This document shows positions 1-11,202 of a stretch of DNA of 64,000 nt, one piece after another. The DNA is taken from positions 184,358,788-184,422,787 of the forward strand of contig CM076194.1 in the NCBI GenBank assembly GCA_038277395.1, written 5' to 3'. Both the position numbers and the translations under genes were made by a program. This stretch comes from Dryocosmus kuriphilus. Lineage: Eukaryota > Arthropoda > Insecta > Hymenoptera > Cynipidae. Every line of letters starts with the position of its first letter. Within the stretch, counting starts at the first letter, position 1. Below the pieces are notes generated by a model. The model was not told the origin of the DNA. It saw only the letters and a program-made list of their open reading frames with translations, and searched no databases.

Positions 1-547
1 ATTCTAAATAACGCCGGATTGATTTAAGTTACCGGTTTACGTCTACTTTACGACTCTTATAATTACAAGTCTTGTGTTAAAATTTAAATGTAGCTGGCGC
101 ATACACAGCTAGACCTTTGGTAATGAAACACACGTCAAACGATTACTCTTGATCCTAGGAATAACGCTGGGTACCCAGTAAGTAGGCTTGAATAGAGAAA
201 AGTTCAGAATTTGTATTCCAAGAAATAAGTGATTCTCCCTTAATTTCGATATCTACTAGCAGGAATAGAAAAGGAGCAAAGCTCTTCACAGCTGTACATT
301 TCAATGTCCTGCTTTGTGTGTTTCACAAGGTTCATCACAAGCTTGACGTAATCTAAAATAAAGCTAAAAAATCTGCCCGCTTAGCGGGCGCAATCTCATT
401 ATGTGCCACGCTTCGCGCTCGATACTTGATTTACCTCGCGCTACGCGCTCGGTGTTTGTACATCCTCCTACATTTGTACGTATGAGCCTTTTAAAATTAA
501 GTATCAAACCATTGACCAGTGTAATATGGTAATTTTTAATTTTTGTT
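1..547. other. Non-coding, CpG-rich short palindromes
   Basis: No gene is visible. Positions 375-460 hold several short GC-rich self-complementary words (CCCGCTTAGCGGG, CTTCGCGCTCG, GCGCTACGCGC) in otherwise AT-rich DNA. Similar words (GCGCGAAGCGCG) occur at 63,930-63,985, so both edges of the window may carry the same repeat family in opposite orientation. Function is unknown. Confidence 0.4.
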
Positions 548-1633
548 AAGGGTGTTGGTTAATCGAACTTGGAATTTGTTACAATTTCCTAAAATTCAAA
601 GTTCGAATAAGCACGGCCCTGTCACCATATATAAATTGTCGGCGATTTTTAAGAGAAAAATAAAAAAAACTCAATATCCGGGGTCTTTTGTACTCTTGAT
701 GTCAAACGGAATTGAAGTTCTAGACTCTTTTTTTAGGAAAAATGATTATTTTCTCGCGGAATAATCATTTTCCAAAATGTAGAAGACCAGACAGAGCAGC
801 TGAGTTGCGAGAGTGAGACAGTAAATCGCACGAACCACACTTGTAAACCACTATTTTTCACACAACACCGACACTGTAGGGGGAAAAACGGCTTGTGCTT
901 CACTTAAAAATTAAATTAACTTTTCAATTTCACCGAGAATTTCGCGATCTGTTGCGGGAAAATGCCGTACTTTTCTACGGAAATTAAAAAGTTCGGCGTG
1001 AAGCAAAGATAGCATTAGCTGTCAAAAAAGCTCAAGTCACAGCCTACTTGATACAAGGAGACAACCAGCACGTGACATATTCTATAACAGCCATCAAATA
1101 TCACCTGCTGGTTGTCTCCTTGTATCAAGTAGGTTGTGACTTGCACTTTTTTGACAGCTAATGCTATCTTTGTTTCACGCCGAACTTTTTAATTTCCGTG
1201 GAAAAGTTTGTCATTTTTCCGCAACAGATCGCGAAATTTTTGGTAAAATTGAAAAGTTCATTTAATTTTTAAGTGACGTACAAGACGTTTTTCCCCCTAC
1301 AATGTCGGTATTGTGTGAAGAATACTGACTTACAAGTGTGATTCGTGCGATTTACTGTCTCATTCTCGCAATTCGGCTGCTTTGCCTGGTCTTCCACATT
1401 TTTGAAAATGATTATTTCGCGAGAAAATAATCTTTTTTTCCTAAAAAAAGGGGCTAGAACTTTAATTCCGCTTGACATCAGGAGTGCAAAAGACCCCGGA
1501 TATTGAATGAGTTTTCTTTATTTGTCTCTTAAAAATCGTCGACAATTTATATATGGTGACAGGGCCGTCCTTAGTCGAACTTTGAATTTTAGGAAATTCT
1601 AACAAATTTTAAGTCCGATTAACCAACACCCTT
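548..1633. mobile_element. 1.09 kb fold-back (palindromic) DNA element
   Basis: The two halves are near-complete inverted copies that meet near position 1,085. The ends read AAGGGTGTTGGTTAATCG and its reverse complement CGATTAACCAACACCCTT. Inner landmarks, such as the CACGGCCCTGTCACCATATA block near 612-632 and its complement near 1,550-1,570, match at mirrored positions. It has no credible transposase; short ORFs inside it are mirror-image shadows. It looks like a non-autonomous fold-back or long-TIR MITE. A clear target-site duplication was not identified. Confidence 0.85.
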
Positions 1634-2180
1634 GAATCTAGCTGTGAATTCGATCTCGAGTGTTTCATTTAACTATATTTATATTTGTTTGTGCTCATTT
1701 TTTCAGCACTTTGCTTCCTCATAGAGAAAACCTTAATAAAAATTAATAATAAAAACATACAAATAACCGTAACTTCCTGAATATTCAATTAAATGCATTA
1801 ATCTTATAGGTCAGTCGATTCGTCTCGATACAAGGAATCTTTCTTTTCTGTACAAAATCTCTGAATTTTGATTATTTGAGAAATTTTAGTCGAAAATGAT
1901 TTTTACAAATATTATAAAAGTACATAAAAATTAGTAACTGAGGAAAGTTTGATTAAACCATTTTAAAAATGTTGGAAAATGTGACGATTTCAAAGCTTCC
2001 TCTATGAGGAAGCAAAATTTAAAAATTCACGTTTTGATATACTTTAATCGAGTGCCAAGAGCGAGAAACGTGATGAGAATGCGCCTGAGTAGCGGGCAGA
2101 TTTTTGAATAACTGAAATAACTTTTTATTAACTTTAATAATGTTTTTTTTTTATTAAAAACAACTATTATTCGTTTCATA
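1634..2180. other. AT-rich stretch without recognisable gene
   Basis: No coding region or known element was recognised. A short inverted word (CTTCCTCATAGAG near 1,715 and CTCTATGAGGAAG near 2,001) suggests a further small inverted repeat of about 290 bp, but this was not resolved. Confidence 0.3.
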
Positions 2181-2760
2181 AAAAAACTATGCGTTGGGTC
2201 AAAAAATCGTTTCAAGCTTTGTAGGTCTTTGCAAGGTGAACAGTTCTGCTTGTTAATATTTTCTCGTATCTCGCATAGTTTTTCTGAAAAGTGGATTTCT
2301 TTATATTTAATAACATATTTCACGAATAACTCAAAAAGTGTGCGTCTTTATAAAAAAATTATAGAAAGCAAATTGATAGATCTGTTTGAGGCGAAGAACT
2401 TTGTTGTTATTTTTTCGTATCTTGCATATTTTGGCGGGAAATTTTAATTTTTTATTTTTGGAAAGAATTTATGATGGATAAAACTAGAACCGTTGGTCAA
2501 AAACCGCTGGTTAACGAACTCGTCTTTAGTTTTTACGTCCTACAGAAATATGCCAAAGTGCAATCCAATCCGATTAGTCTTTCAGAAGTTATCGTGCTAA
2601 CAGACAACGACGACGACAACGAGAGACAGGCACCAACGTAACACATGTTTTTTCGGATTCAGGGGGTCGCGAAGCATCGAGGTTTCATGAAATCCGCGAA
2701 ATTCAGTTTTCACATAAAACTAATACCTTCTCATTGAGATGAGAATGTAAAAATAAAAAA
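2181..2760 (+). repeat. Dispersed repeat family A, copy 1
   Basis: This segment matches 62,880-63,640 in reverse complement, and its 3' part matches 39,388-39,500. The 5' half is a degenerate tandem repeat of roughly 130 bp, each unit with a 'TTGCATAGTTT' then 'GATTT' word and an A-rich tail. The 3' half carries a small ORF at 2,471 and ends with a sequence shared by all three copies ('CTTCTCATTGAGATGAGAATG'-like end). The parent element was not recognised. Confidence 0.7.
2471..2641 (+). CDS. Small conserved ORF of repeat family A (56 aa)
   Basis: The ORF starts ATGATGGATAAA and ends TAA at 2,639-2,641. The first about 45 residues (for example 'PLVNELV', 'QSNPIS', 'VIV.TD') match the inverted copy at 62,885-63,199, after which a D/N-rich run of different length follows in each copy. 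The copy here is shorter because it lacks most of the D/N expansion and stops soon after it. No known domain was recognised. Retention of start codon and frame in two diverged copies suggests past coding function, but selection cannot be measured by eye. Confidence 0.4.
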   Translation: MMDKTRTVGQKPLVNELVFSFYVLQKYAKVQSNPISLSEVIVLTDNDDDNERQAPT

Positions 2761-3404
2761 TGGGAATGACTATAGGTCCCCCTTATCCGTTTGCAAGTTT
2801 GATCAAGGCCGGCCGTACTAATGTCCGCAACCAAAAAAAAAAAAAAAAAAAAAAAAACGCTGGCGTTATGTCAACGCTAACTTGAAGCGACTTCTTAAAC
2901 TGACTTTCGCGAAGTATTTGTGAAACCTGCTGTCTCAAATGCAAACATGGTAAGCCACATTGGCTGCAGAAATGGGAGTCGGTGCCAGGCTAGGTCAACT
3001 CCCATAGGCAGAAATGGCACATTTTCGAACTTAGGCGCGAGTTTCGAAGAGGCAGTGAGGGGTATAGAAATAGTTTACCGCCCGACACAGATGGCTCTCA
3101 CGCTGATCACACCTGATCGACCGTGTAATTTTTGCACCAACCACAAATCTCCTTTTTGATAATTTAACTTCAAAATGATCAAACTCTTACACCGGATATC
3201 CAAAGAACCATTGACGATTGCGCTACGCGAGACGTCTTTTGCAACTCCGGTGCAAAAATTTGCTTTTCGGAAGTTGGATTGACAAAAAGGAGAATCGCGA
3301 TTAGTGCAAATGTCACAGTGTGTAAGAAATCTGTAACCAGTGGAATATGCTGTCAGATAAAGAAGGTGTTGGCCATAACGCCCATAACCATTTTATTTCA
3401 AATA
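2761..3404. other. No gene; contains a 25-nt poly-A run
   Basis: An A-run lies at 2,833-2,857 and could be the tail of a retroposed sequence, but nothing upstream was recognised as a SINE or LINE. An 18-nt word, CCGCCCGACACAGATGGC, at 3,078 recurs at 3,602 in the same orientation, hinting at two relics of one short interspersed element. Confidence 0.3.
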
Positions 3405-3503
3405 AATGCAAAATGAACCAAGTGAGAAACGTTAAATGAGAAATAAAAAGATAATAAATTATTATTTATCATTTCACGTTCTTTATTTGGTTCATTTTGC
3501 ATT
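3405..3503. repeat. About 100-bp hairpin, MITE-like
   Basis: AATGCAAAATGAACCAA at the left is answered by TTGGTTCATTTTGCATT at the right, giving a 17-bp perfect stem. Inner pairing continues imperfectly around a central AT-rich palindrome (ATAATAAATTATTATTTAT). It has no coding capacity and is best read as a tiny palindromic MITE. Confidence 0.6.
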
Positions 3504-4679
3504 AATTATCTCCTTTTTTCGACAAATAATAAAGTATTCACACACACAAGAGCTCTGCATATGCGTACACATAGCTTAAACGTACGCGTTGCTTTAGTTC
3601 ACCGCCCGACACAGATGGCGCTAAGAACTAGGCCATTTTTTCCCCACGCAGTTGAGCAAGCCTGGTCGGTGGCGAACGACTGTGGACTACGGCGAATGCG
3701 ACTTACTTCGTTTTCATTTGGGGCATCAGAAATGGGTATTAAAAGTCTATGTGACTGGAGCTCCGACTCTGTCGCCCTCTTCGAAAAATTCGGTACCCAG
3801 TTATTAGGATCCGCTGCACTGCGATACGCTATCTGGTGCCAGAAGTTATAACCTGTTATTCCAGGTAGATTTTGAAATTTCACATGGCAGTCATGCAAAA
3901 ATAACGGTTAATAAAAAATGAACGACAAATAATGCCATGCATTGTCATGAGATTCATTAAAAAGTTTATTACAAAATTAAACAAAATTTTCAAATCGAAT
4001 TTTCAATGTGAAAATTGAAAAAAATAAGTTTTGCTGCGTCGTGTGTTGATTGTAGTTCCATTTGAAACAAAATTATTAATAATTTGATTCAAATGATAAT
4101 ACTCGACAATTTATAATTCTCTCATTTAGCATTATTATTAATATATTTTCAGCATTTAGAGTAAAGAATACAATTGTTAAAAGAATCTCGTACACGAAAA
4201 ATAACATAACCTTTAAATTGGAACAACTATATGCATTTCACGCGAAAACATGAAAGTTCTATTAAAAATTACAATCTAATTTAAATTCCGGTTCGGTGTT
4301 CGGTTGAGAAGGACCCGTGCGGGATGCTAAGGAGCAGTTTTTGGAAATATCAGGAGAAAGAAGTGTAGGAGAAGTGAGTGGAAGTGATTAAATTTGGAGA
4401 AAATTTCGTAGGAGGATGCTGAATTAAGGGACAATAAGAGGGAGGAAAACTGAGAGTAAAAAGTGAGTTGTGAAAAAGACGCACGCTGTGAAAGTGAGGT
4501 TAGGATGACGAAGCGGAAGGACGAGAAGCCGAGAGAGGAAGGAAGGAGAAGCCTTAGTGTTGCTAACTTGAGCAACGCAGTCGGTCAGCTGGGCAGAGAA
4601 AGTAAGACAGAGCAGAGGAAATGAGTGAGAAAGTAAACAAGCGCAAGGAGATCGTGGTCTTGGACTAAAAATATTATTT
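3504..4679. other. No recognisable gene
   Basis: The stretch holds a second copy of the 18-nt word shared with position 3,078, then AT-rich sequence, then a purine-rich run from about 4,330 to 4,660 (AGGAGAAAGAAGTG-like). No coding region can be supported. Confidence 0.3.
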
Positions 4680-4925
4680 AATAATGCTGGTGACTCCTAT
4701 TTAAATTTAAATTATTTCCAGCGCATTATTTCTATTACCAGCCACCAGCAATTAGAAGCTTTAAAACTGAAATGAGTCTCTTACATTTTTATAATGACCA
4801 AAATGAGTGTCAGTCAAAGAAATAACAAAGTAGATAAACATTTTGAAAGATACATTTCATAAACATCAATTAGAATCTCTAAACCCGAGATGAGTCTCTC
4901 CCATTTTTATAATAACCAAAAATCG
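4680..4925 (+). repeat. Fragment of repeat family B (arm repeat of the 28-37 kb inverted repeat)
   Basis: Blocks such as 'TGAGTCTCTTACATTTTTAT' followed by 'AATGAGTG..AAAGAAAT' and 'ATTTCATAAACA' match the arms at 29,225-29,340 and 36,430-36,540. Two partial units are visible, at about 4,760 and 4,880. It is a stray copy of the repeat that builds the large inverted repeat further right. Confidence 0.6.
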
Positions 4926-5937
4926 GTATGATTTATTGCCTCCCTAAAGCGCCACAGTAAAATTTATCAACATGATCTTGTATAATTTTCCTCATGGAGG
5001 ACACAATATTCTCACCATATGAAACCATATGTTTTTTAGAAGTATCTGAATACGCGCACGTGTATTTCGAGAAATTCATGTTTGTGTTTTGACTTACGAA
5101 TATGTATATGAAGGGCTTATACCTGGGTATACCCTCGAATCTGAGCTGAAGTCTTTATCTCCAACGAACTTATTATTAAGCCGAGGTAATTTGTAAGAAT
5201 GTGATATATTCACGACCAAACCTAAACACTGTAATTCCAAATGTTCATGACTAAACGTAAACATTCAGGTAGATAACGCAGGAATACAAAAGGACCCCCA
5301 TATACTAGAGGTTCAGTCTGTTTGTAGCTTTCAATTAGAGCACGGCGCTCTGTTCCATTCGTTCTAAACGCATTATTTCAACCATTACATTTTTGCATTC
5401 AGTTTTTCGAATATTACGAAATAACTTGCATCGGATTAATTATCGTTGCAAGGTACCTACGGTACGGTGCATAAAATTGGTCCTTCGAGAAAGATAGGTG
5501 CCAACGCTCCGTACAATCAATTTATTCTAAAACAAATTTCAATACAATTAAATACAAAATTAGCACAAGAATTTTACAATCATTCTAAGTGAAGTAACAC
5601 GCATCACAGTTTCAACTCAAATCCACCATTCTTTTGGTGGACGTACACGAGCATCAAAAAGGTCATCTTCTGAAAGACAGAAGGCACACTACCATTATCG
5701 TTCTGGGAGATCGCAAAAGGCACAACAATCAGTGCAAGTCCAATCTCCTGCTGGGAGATAACAAAATCACAACTGGCGTCTTCTTATGGAGGCCCAGACA
5801 ACACCATCTTCACCATGGACACGGGAGCTTTACTGGACACCTAAGCAACTTCAGTACCGTTCAGCTTCATCACCTGTGTAAAAGTAAGTGCTTTTCTGTT
5901 TTGAATCACCTACAGTTTCAAAAACTCTTTTACATCA

Positions 5938-6357
5938 ATGATTCATAATCGCGACGATTTATCGGAAATAGAAAAAATGTATTATTTACGAACAGCTTTA
6001 CGTGACGAGGCTTTTAAGAAAATTCAAGTATTTCCAATCACTGAAGACAATTATGCTTGGGCTTGGGATGTATTGGTAAAGGCTTACGAAAATAAGCGTT
6101 TGTTAATTTCTCGTCACTTTTCGTTGTTGTTATATCTACCTAATCAAAATAAAGAAAGTTACCGTAGTGTTGAAAGATTAGCAAAGGAAACACAGCAACA
6201 CGTGCAGTCACCAGCTAGTTTGAATGTTAATTTATCGCCAGAATTCATTGTGCACATTATTGAAGAAAAGTTAAACAAAAAGACGCGTATGAAGTGGGAA
6301 GAAACGCTTAATCACGAAGACTTCTTCTTTAGGTCAGTTAGTAGAATTTTTATATAA
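5938..6357 (+). pseudogene. BEL/Pao Gag fragment (DUF1759-like)
   Basis: A 139-residue open segment has the typical BEL/Pao Gag pattern: 'LSEIEKMYYLRTAL', then 'EAFKKIQVFPIT', 'NYAWAWDVLVKAYENKR'. DUF1759 Gag proteins form the retrotransposon particle. The 5' part lies in other frames upstream of 5,938, and the 3' part is lost at a stop near 6,357. It precedes the zinc-knuckle and protease relics on the same strand, as in intact elements. Confidence 0.75.
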
Positions 6358-6429
6358 AACCGCCATTTTCTTATCGACTTTCGAAAGCGACCGATTTTAT
6401 AACAATCGCTGTGACAACATTACTCCCGC

Positions 6430-6670
6430 TAATATCCGTAAAATCGAGTGTAAAACGGCACGAACCTTTTTCACTGGAAACAAAAAATGTCTTGCATGCT
6501 CTCACGAAGCATACCATCCTTTGTTTAAATGCAAGAAATTTCTGAGTCTTATCAGCCAATCAAAGATTCAAAATCGTTAACTATGCAAAGCTTTGCAATA
6601 ATTGTTTAAAAAATCACGGAAGTAGTGAATGTACATTCGGAAATTGTAAGACATGCGGTAAAAAACTACT
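6430..6670 (+). pseudogene. BEL/Pao zinc-knuckle region
   Basis: Out-of-frame plus-strand segments encode 'CLACSHEAYHPLFKC' (C-x2-C-x5-H-x4-C) near 6,490-6,535 and a second Cys-rich piece 'CTFGNCKTCGKK' near 6,630-6,665. This matches the Cys/His region between Gag and protease in BEL/Pao polyproteins, which binds nucleic acid. Stops and frameshifts separate the two pieces. Confidence 0.55.
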
Positions 6671-6814
6671 CTTCTTCATTTCGGGAATTCAAACGATCCA
6701 ACGAAAAAAGAAAATAAAAGCGATCAGATCAACGAAAAATCGGCAGGACTGTATGAACTCGGTCGCGTGAATCATTGTTTCTGAAACGTAACTTTATCCC
6801 CTACGGTAGATCTA

Positions 6815-7126
6815 ATGCCAACAGCTTTGCTCGAGGTTAGTGTAAATAATCACTCTCTTATCCAATGCCGCGCATTATTAGACACTTGTTCAAATGTGAA
6901 CTTCATTACAGAAAGTTTGTTGAATTTATTAAAGTCAAATAAAACACCGTGCTCATTAATGATTGAAACGATGAACAAACTAAATACTGCTTGTACATCT
7001 CATTCTTTTACGAAATTAACAATTAAATCGATTCGTTCAAATTTTAAAAAATCCCTCATATTTTTCGTTGTACCGAATATTACAGATTTTAGTCCAATAC
7101 AAAGGTTTCCAAGAGAAAAAAATTAA
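6815..7126 (+). pseudogene. BEL/Pao aspartic protease fragment (DUF1758-like)
   Basis: The segment reads 'RALLDTCSNVNFI' where retroviral-type proteases have D-T/S-G. The glycine is replaced by cysteine, so the catalytic motif is damaged. The frame continues to about 7,126 and shifts near 7,100, the next frame running to 7,262. Its position between Gag and RT relics fits the BEL/Pao order. Confidence 0.7.
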
Positions 7127-7406
7127 AATTCCTTCGCATTTAAAACTAGCTGATGCAAACTTTGATAAACCGTCAAAGATTGACATGTTATTAGGTGTCA
7201 ATCCTACATTGTCAATGTTTTGTAACGGTCAAATAATTATAAGTGACGAATTGATTTTATGAAAAACAAGACTCGGTGGGGTAATCGGTGGTAGTCTGAG
7301 TTTATCAAAAACTGATAAACGATCTAATTATATGATTACAAACATAGAATTCGATTTAGAAAAATTTTGACATTGGAAGAAATACAAGGAAAAGCAAAGG
7401 CACTGG

Positions 7407-8700
7407 TTGGACGATGAGTTGTTTTGTCAAGCACACTTTAAAGAGCACGTACGTAGGAACAAAGAAGGGAGATTTGTAGTAGCTTTGCCTTTTAAAGAAG
7501 GTTGCGATAAGCCAGGTAACTCACGACCCATATCTATGAGAGGAATAATGTCGCTTAAAAGTCACTTTAAAACCAATACAAAATTACAATTGTATTATAC
7601 TAAGGTAATGGACGAATATATTGAATTAAATCACATATCTCTTATAGAAATACTTGCGTAGCATCTGATGGGCTTTATTTACCTCATCACGCGGTATTAA
7701 AAGAGTTGAGTAACACTGCCAAAACGAGAGTAGTTTATAACGTATCATTCGAGCCACCAGATAAAAAACCTTCGCTTAATTCTTGTTTAGCAGTAGGTCC
7801 TACTATTCAAGATTGTTTGTCATTTTATTGAGATTCAGAACTCGGTTATATATAATTATTGCAGACATCGAAAAAATGTATAGATAATTTTTAATTCGCG
7901 AAGAAGACAGAAAATACCAAAAAATTCTTTGGTTTCATAATAATGAAATAAGAGAGTATACTTTAAATACTGTCACGTTCGGAGTCAATGCCGCACCTTA
8001 TCTAGCTATTCGGTGCTTACATCAGCTTGCCGAAGACGAAAAGATCGATTTCCGTTGTCAGCGAAAATATTAACAACAGACATATATTTCGATAGCATGT
8101 TAACCGGCACTAATAGCGAATCAAAAGCACGTGAAATGTGTCGTCAGATGTTCGATGTATTAAAAACTGCATGCATAAGGTTATCTCAAGGGACATTGAA
8201 TGACCCAGAAATACTCGATGGTATCGCACAACAAGATCTTGACGTGAATTTCGATTTTGATAAAGATTCCTCTCTAAAACACTAGGCATTTTTTGGAAAG
8301 CGAAAACAGATGCATTTGTTTATAACATTAAAAATGTTAACGTTCCCGAGGAACGCAAACGGAGATCTAAAAGTTTCTCTAATGTGCTCAAAGTCTCGCG
8401 TTGCACCATTGAAAACGCGAACGATACCTCAGTTAGAATTATGTGCAATGCAACTACTTGCAAATTTATTCAGTCAAGTAATGAATGCTATAGACATAAA
8501 ATTAAATTCGATAATTTTTAGTCAGATTCGAGTATTGCTCTTAACTGGATAAATATGCAACCCAATCTATTAAAAGCTTTTGTAGCAAATCGAATTGCAG
8601 ACATACAGCAAAAGACTAACGTAGCACATTGGCGTCATGTTTGAACCCACGACAATCCCGCAGACGCGTTATCGGGAGATCAATTATCACATGAATTTTT
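7407..8700 (+). pseudogene. BEL/Pao reverse transcriptase / RNase H relic
   Basis: Pieces in several frames give the RT of BEL/Pao: 'FVVALPFKEG' near 7,470; 'DIEKMY' near 7,865; 'VTFGVNAAPYLAIRCLHQLA' near 7,975-8,030; then 'TTDIYFDSMLTG' near 8,062-8,105, where active enzymes have a Y-x-D-D active site. The second Asp is Ser here, so polymerase activity is lost. 'SKSRVAPLKTRTIPQLELCA' near 8,390-8,445 marks the segment leading to RNase H. Integrase was not found. Confidence 0.75.
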
Positions 8701-8704
8701 AGAG

Positions 8705-8830
8705 GGTTGAGAAGATCCCAGGGGTCGCATCTAGCTGCTCGACCCTCTCAGTTGGGAGTCTATTGTTTTGGCTGGGTCGAGCGCTGGCAGTACAGTCCGT
8801 TTCAAGCTTTGCTCACTTCGAAGAAACTTA
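8705..8830. repeat. Possible diverged end of the 28.1 kb MITE family
   Basis: The order 'CCAGGGG' - 'CTCGACCCTCTCAGTTGGGAGTCTATTG' (split) - 'TCGAGC' - 'AGTACAGTC' parallels the left end of the MITE at 28,082-28,743 with many substitutions. It terminates the BEL/Pao relic. Only one end is seen, so this is tentative. Confidence 0.35.
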
Positions 8831-8949
8831 CCTATATCGCTCTCTATTTTCCTTGTTATAATTCTGTTTCTAATGAGCCGATAGGTTTTAAATATGTGTA
8901 TGTTTTTACCGAAAAATATCACCTCGATAAAATGGGGCAAAAGAATTAA

Positions 8950-9401
8950 AGTTTAATCAATCCTATAGGTTTATATGAACAATTGCGTGAACACCTATTA
9001 GATACTTATTAGAGACTGTTGTTATTAATTTAAATTATTAATGTAGTAAGTAAGTATGTAGTATGTAAGTAGTGTATGCGTTTGCTACTAAATTAAATAC
9101 TAGGTATAGAGCAATAATAATAATACAAATACTAAATTCTCTTAGAAATAAATTGTTATTACAGAGAAAAGCACAATATTACCAATAAACCTAATATATA
9201 ATGGACCTGAGAAACGACATAGCAATGATTTTATGATGTTTTATCCAGCTTTAAATCATCTTACCACCTTTTATTGGTTATTTAAAAATACTTCGGAAAT
9301 TATTCGTCGCATTCAAGCAGAGTTGAGCATTATTCGTATATCATTCGAATAACGGTTTGGATAGCAATTTTTTCGCAGTTTTTTATTCGCTATTTGTAGT
9401 T
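8950..9401. other. AT-rich stretch without recognisable gene
   Basis: A low-complexity 'GTAAGTAGTATGTAAGTAGTG' type patch lies near 9,050-9,080. Nothing else was recognised before the LTR remnant at 9,402. Confidence 0.3.
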
Positions 9402-9547
9402 GTAGTAAAATGCGTTTATTACAATTAAGTAGAAAGAGAATAAAGATGGGGACAGATATATAGTTGTTACTTAAAATTTACCTTTTTGTTCAAAAGGGCG
9501 AGAGAGAGTTGTTTCGTCGCTTTTGTCCCTATTCCGAGCTGGCAACG
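9402..9547 (-). repeat. LTR remnant of the Ty3/gypsy element
   Basis: From GTAGTAAAATGCG to GAGCTGGCAACG this matches 20,971-21,120 of the 5' LTR almost base for base and in the same orientation. Both flanks diverge abruptly. It is either the stump of the 3' LTR or a fragment of another copy; it is not joined to env as an intact 3' LTR would be. Confidence 0.8.
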
Positions 9548-9548
9548 C

Positions 9549-9764
9549 CCGAGAGATTAAGTGTAAATGTGGCCATGTATTGATGGATAAAGAAGGTGAA
9601 GTATCATTTCAATTCATATTTATATTTAAATGTATTTTCATTTTGAGTTTATAAATTAATTTTTTTTCTTTTGTTTCTTTCTATTTTTAGTGCCGAAAAC
9701 CGAGATAATTATGCTAGAGGGGTCGGACATTGATGAGGCTGGTCCTTCTGATGGTGCGAAGTGA
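9549..9764 (+). pseudogene. Putative two-exon 3' end of an unrecognised gene
   Basis: A plus-strand open stretch with 'KCKCGHVLMDKE' ends at a GT donor (9,596), and an acceptor TTTTTAG at 9,684-9,690 is followed by a frame-compatible short exon ending in TGA at 9,762-9,764 ('LEGSDIDEAGPSDGAK'). The 95-bp intron is T-rich at its 3' end, as expected. The first exon runs straight out of the LTR remnant, so its 5' part is either missing or chimeric. The C-x-C-G word hints at a zinc-ribbon fragment, but the family was not recognised. Confidence 0.3.
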
Positions 9765-11202
9765 CCTCCAAGCGTCCTTTTATTGTATTTTAACTTAAAA
9801 ATTTTTTTTTACCCTCTCTTTTATGAACTTAATTAGTGTTTTGTGGTGTGGCTTACTTGAGCAAAATGCCTGTGTATTCATGTATAATTTTTAATTTTGT
9901 AATATAATCTATTTAACTGATGATTTAAGGCTGACTTCACGACGTTGATTATTATATTCTCTTCGAATTTATTTGTCCTTTTCAATGTCGTGATTTCGTG
10001 TAATTCTTGTTTTTATTTAATTCCAATACCTATTCTTTGTCTAGATATTATTTGTTCGTTCCTTTTCTTCTCTAATTGTTGAAATTTTAATTGCTAATAA
10101 TGAATGTGTTAAACGTCATCTTAGTTGAGTTGATTTATAATACTCGAATCTTATGATCTTGACCGAAGTTCGATTTCATGATTTCTCGCGCTCTTTGTAA
10201 TATTTTATAACAAAATTTCATTGATTTTGCGGGTTAGTAGCCAAAATCTAATCGAATTTTCTTCAAGGCTACACTACATAGAAATTCGGGCTATCTTTGT
10301 TATATCTTATTTTCTAAACATAATTGGAGTTTTGTTGTCTTATATGATTATAATAATTTTCTTTTGAACGGATGTCCTTCGATTTTAGTTCCAAAGTAGA
10401 ATTATAGGAATTTTCGCAACATAACTTTAATGTTTCTTTTTTGATCGACTGACGCGAATTCTTCAATTTTAAACTTATCTTTCCTAGAATTCTGCTTCGA
10501 ATTATTATATTAGTGACGTACCATTATTTATTGTGTCATTATATGGGTTATTATATATATATATATATTATATGCACCTTACATATACCTCGTGTGTCAA
10601 TAATATATTATTATATTATTATTTAGTTACTAGTGTTATATACCATTGATGGTAATGTATAACAATATCATTACTACCATATCATACATCAGTAGTATAT
10701 AAAATGCACATACTCTATATAGAGTTAGAGTTTTTGGCTTAATTTGCTAGATGGTTGCCTACTGCGTTCAGATGAAGCTTCTGTTTGCTGCTTTCTGCTA
10801 ATATGGCTTCCTCTTCTCCATCTTGTCGGTTAGGCTTATCTTCGTGCAGGCATGCTGTTTCTTGTCGTGGGCGTTAGATAAGAGTGCTCGCTGTGGCGGC
10901 TATAATGAACTGTGATCCAATGGTGTAAAGTGATTATGTTGCAGGTGTGGTCTTGGTAGATTAGATTACTCTTATCTGTGAGGCGACCATGTTGGTTTCA
11001 ATTATGGCTTCTTATGTGTTGTCCCGTCAAGTAAGTCCCTCACTTGATGTCGGTATTGCAGTTATTTTATTTGATTTGATTTTTCTTTCGGAACGGAAAG
11101 AGGAAAAATTCTGGAAAATTTTGAAAATTTGTTTTTCCTTTCCTCCCATCTTAAGATTTTCATCGTCCTCGATGAACTATGGGTGCTTTTATCGATGTAC
11201 TT
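9765..11202. other. AT-rich stretch between env and LTR remnant
   Basis: No gene was recognised. A TA microsatellite lies near 10,549-10,570 and a GC-richer patch at 10,740-10,990. If the retrotransposon were intact this would be the 3' LTR, but no match to the 5' LTR was seen, so other DNA has replaced it. Confidence 0.4.

Larger units (their letters stand above)
5192..8704 (+). mobile_element. Degraded BEL/Pao LTR retrotransposon
   Basis: Gag-, protease- and RT-like fragments in the BEL/Pao order lie on the plus strand with many frameshifts and stops. A candidate 5' LTR of about 280 bp runs from TGTAAG at 5,192 to GTGCA at 5,471, followed at 5,477 by a TTGGTCCTTCGAG word in the place expected for a primer-binding site; this LTR call is weak. 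No 3' LTR was found; the element stops near 8,704 where MITE-like sequence begins. The integrase region is missing. Confidence 0.7.

Noticed and set aside
2833..2857. 25-nt A-run as the tail of a SINE
   Set aside because: No tRNA- or 7SL-like head and no target duplication could be found upstream.
5634..5948. 104-codon frame as a separate protein upstream of the BEL/Pao Gag
   Set aside because: A His-rich composition in a frame different from Gag; another frame of the same DNA gives a Gln/Arg/Ser-rich segment that better fits the Gag N-terminus.
9765..11202. Intact 3' LTR of the Ty3/gypsy element
   Set aside because: No similarity to the 5' LTR or solo LTR was seen in this interval; only 9,402-9,547 matches.
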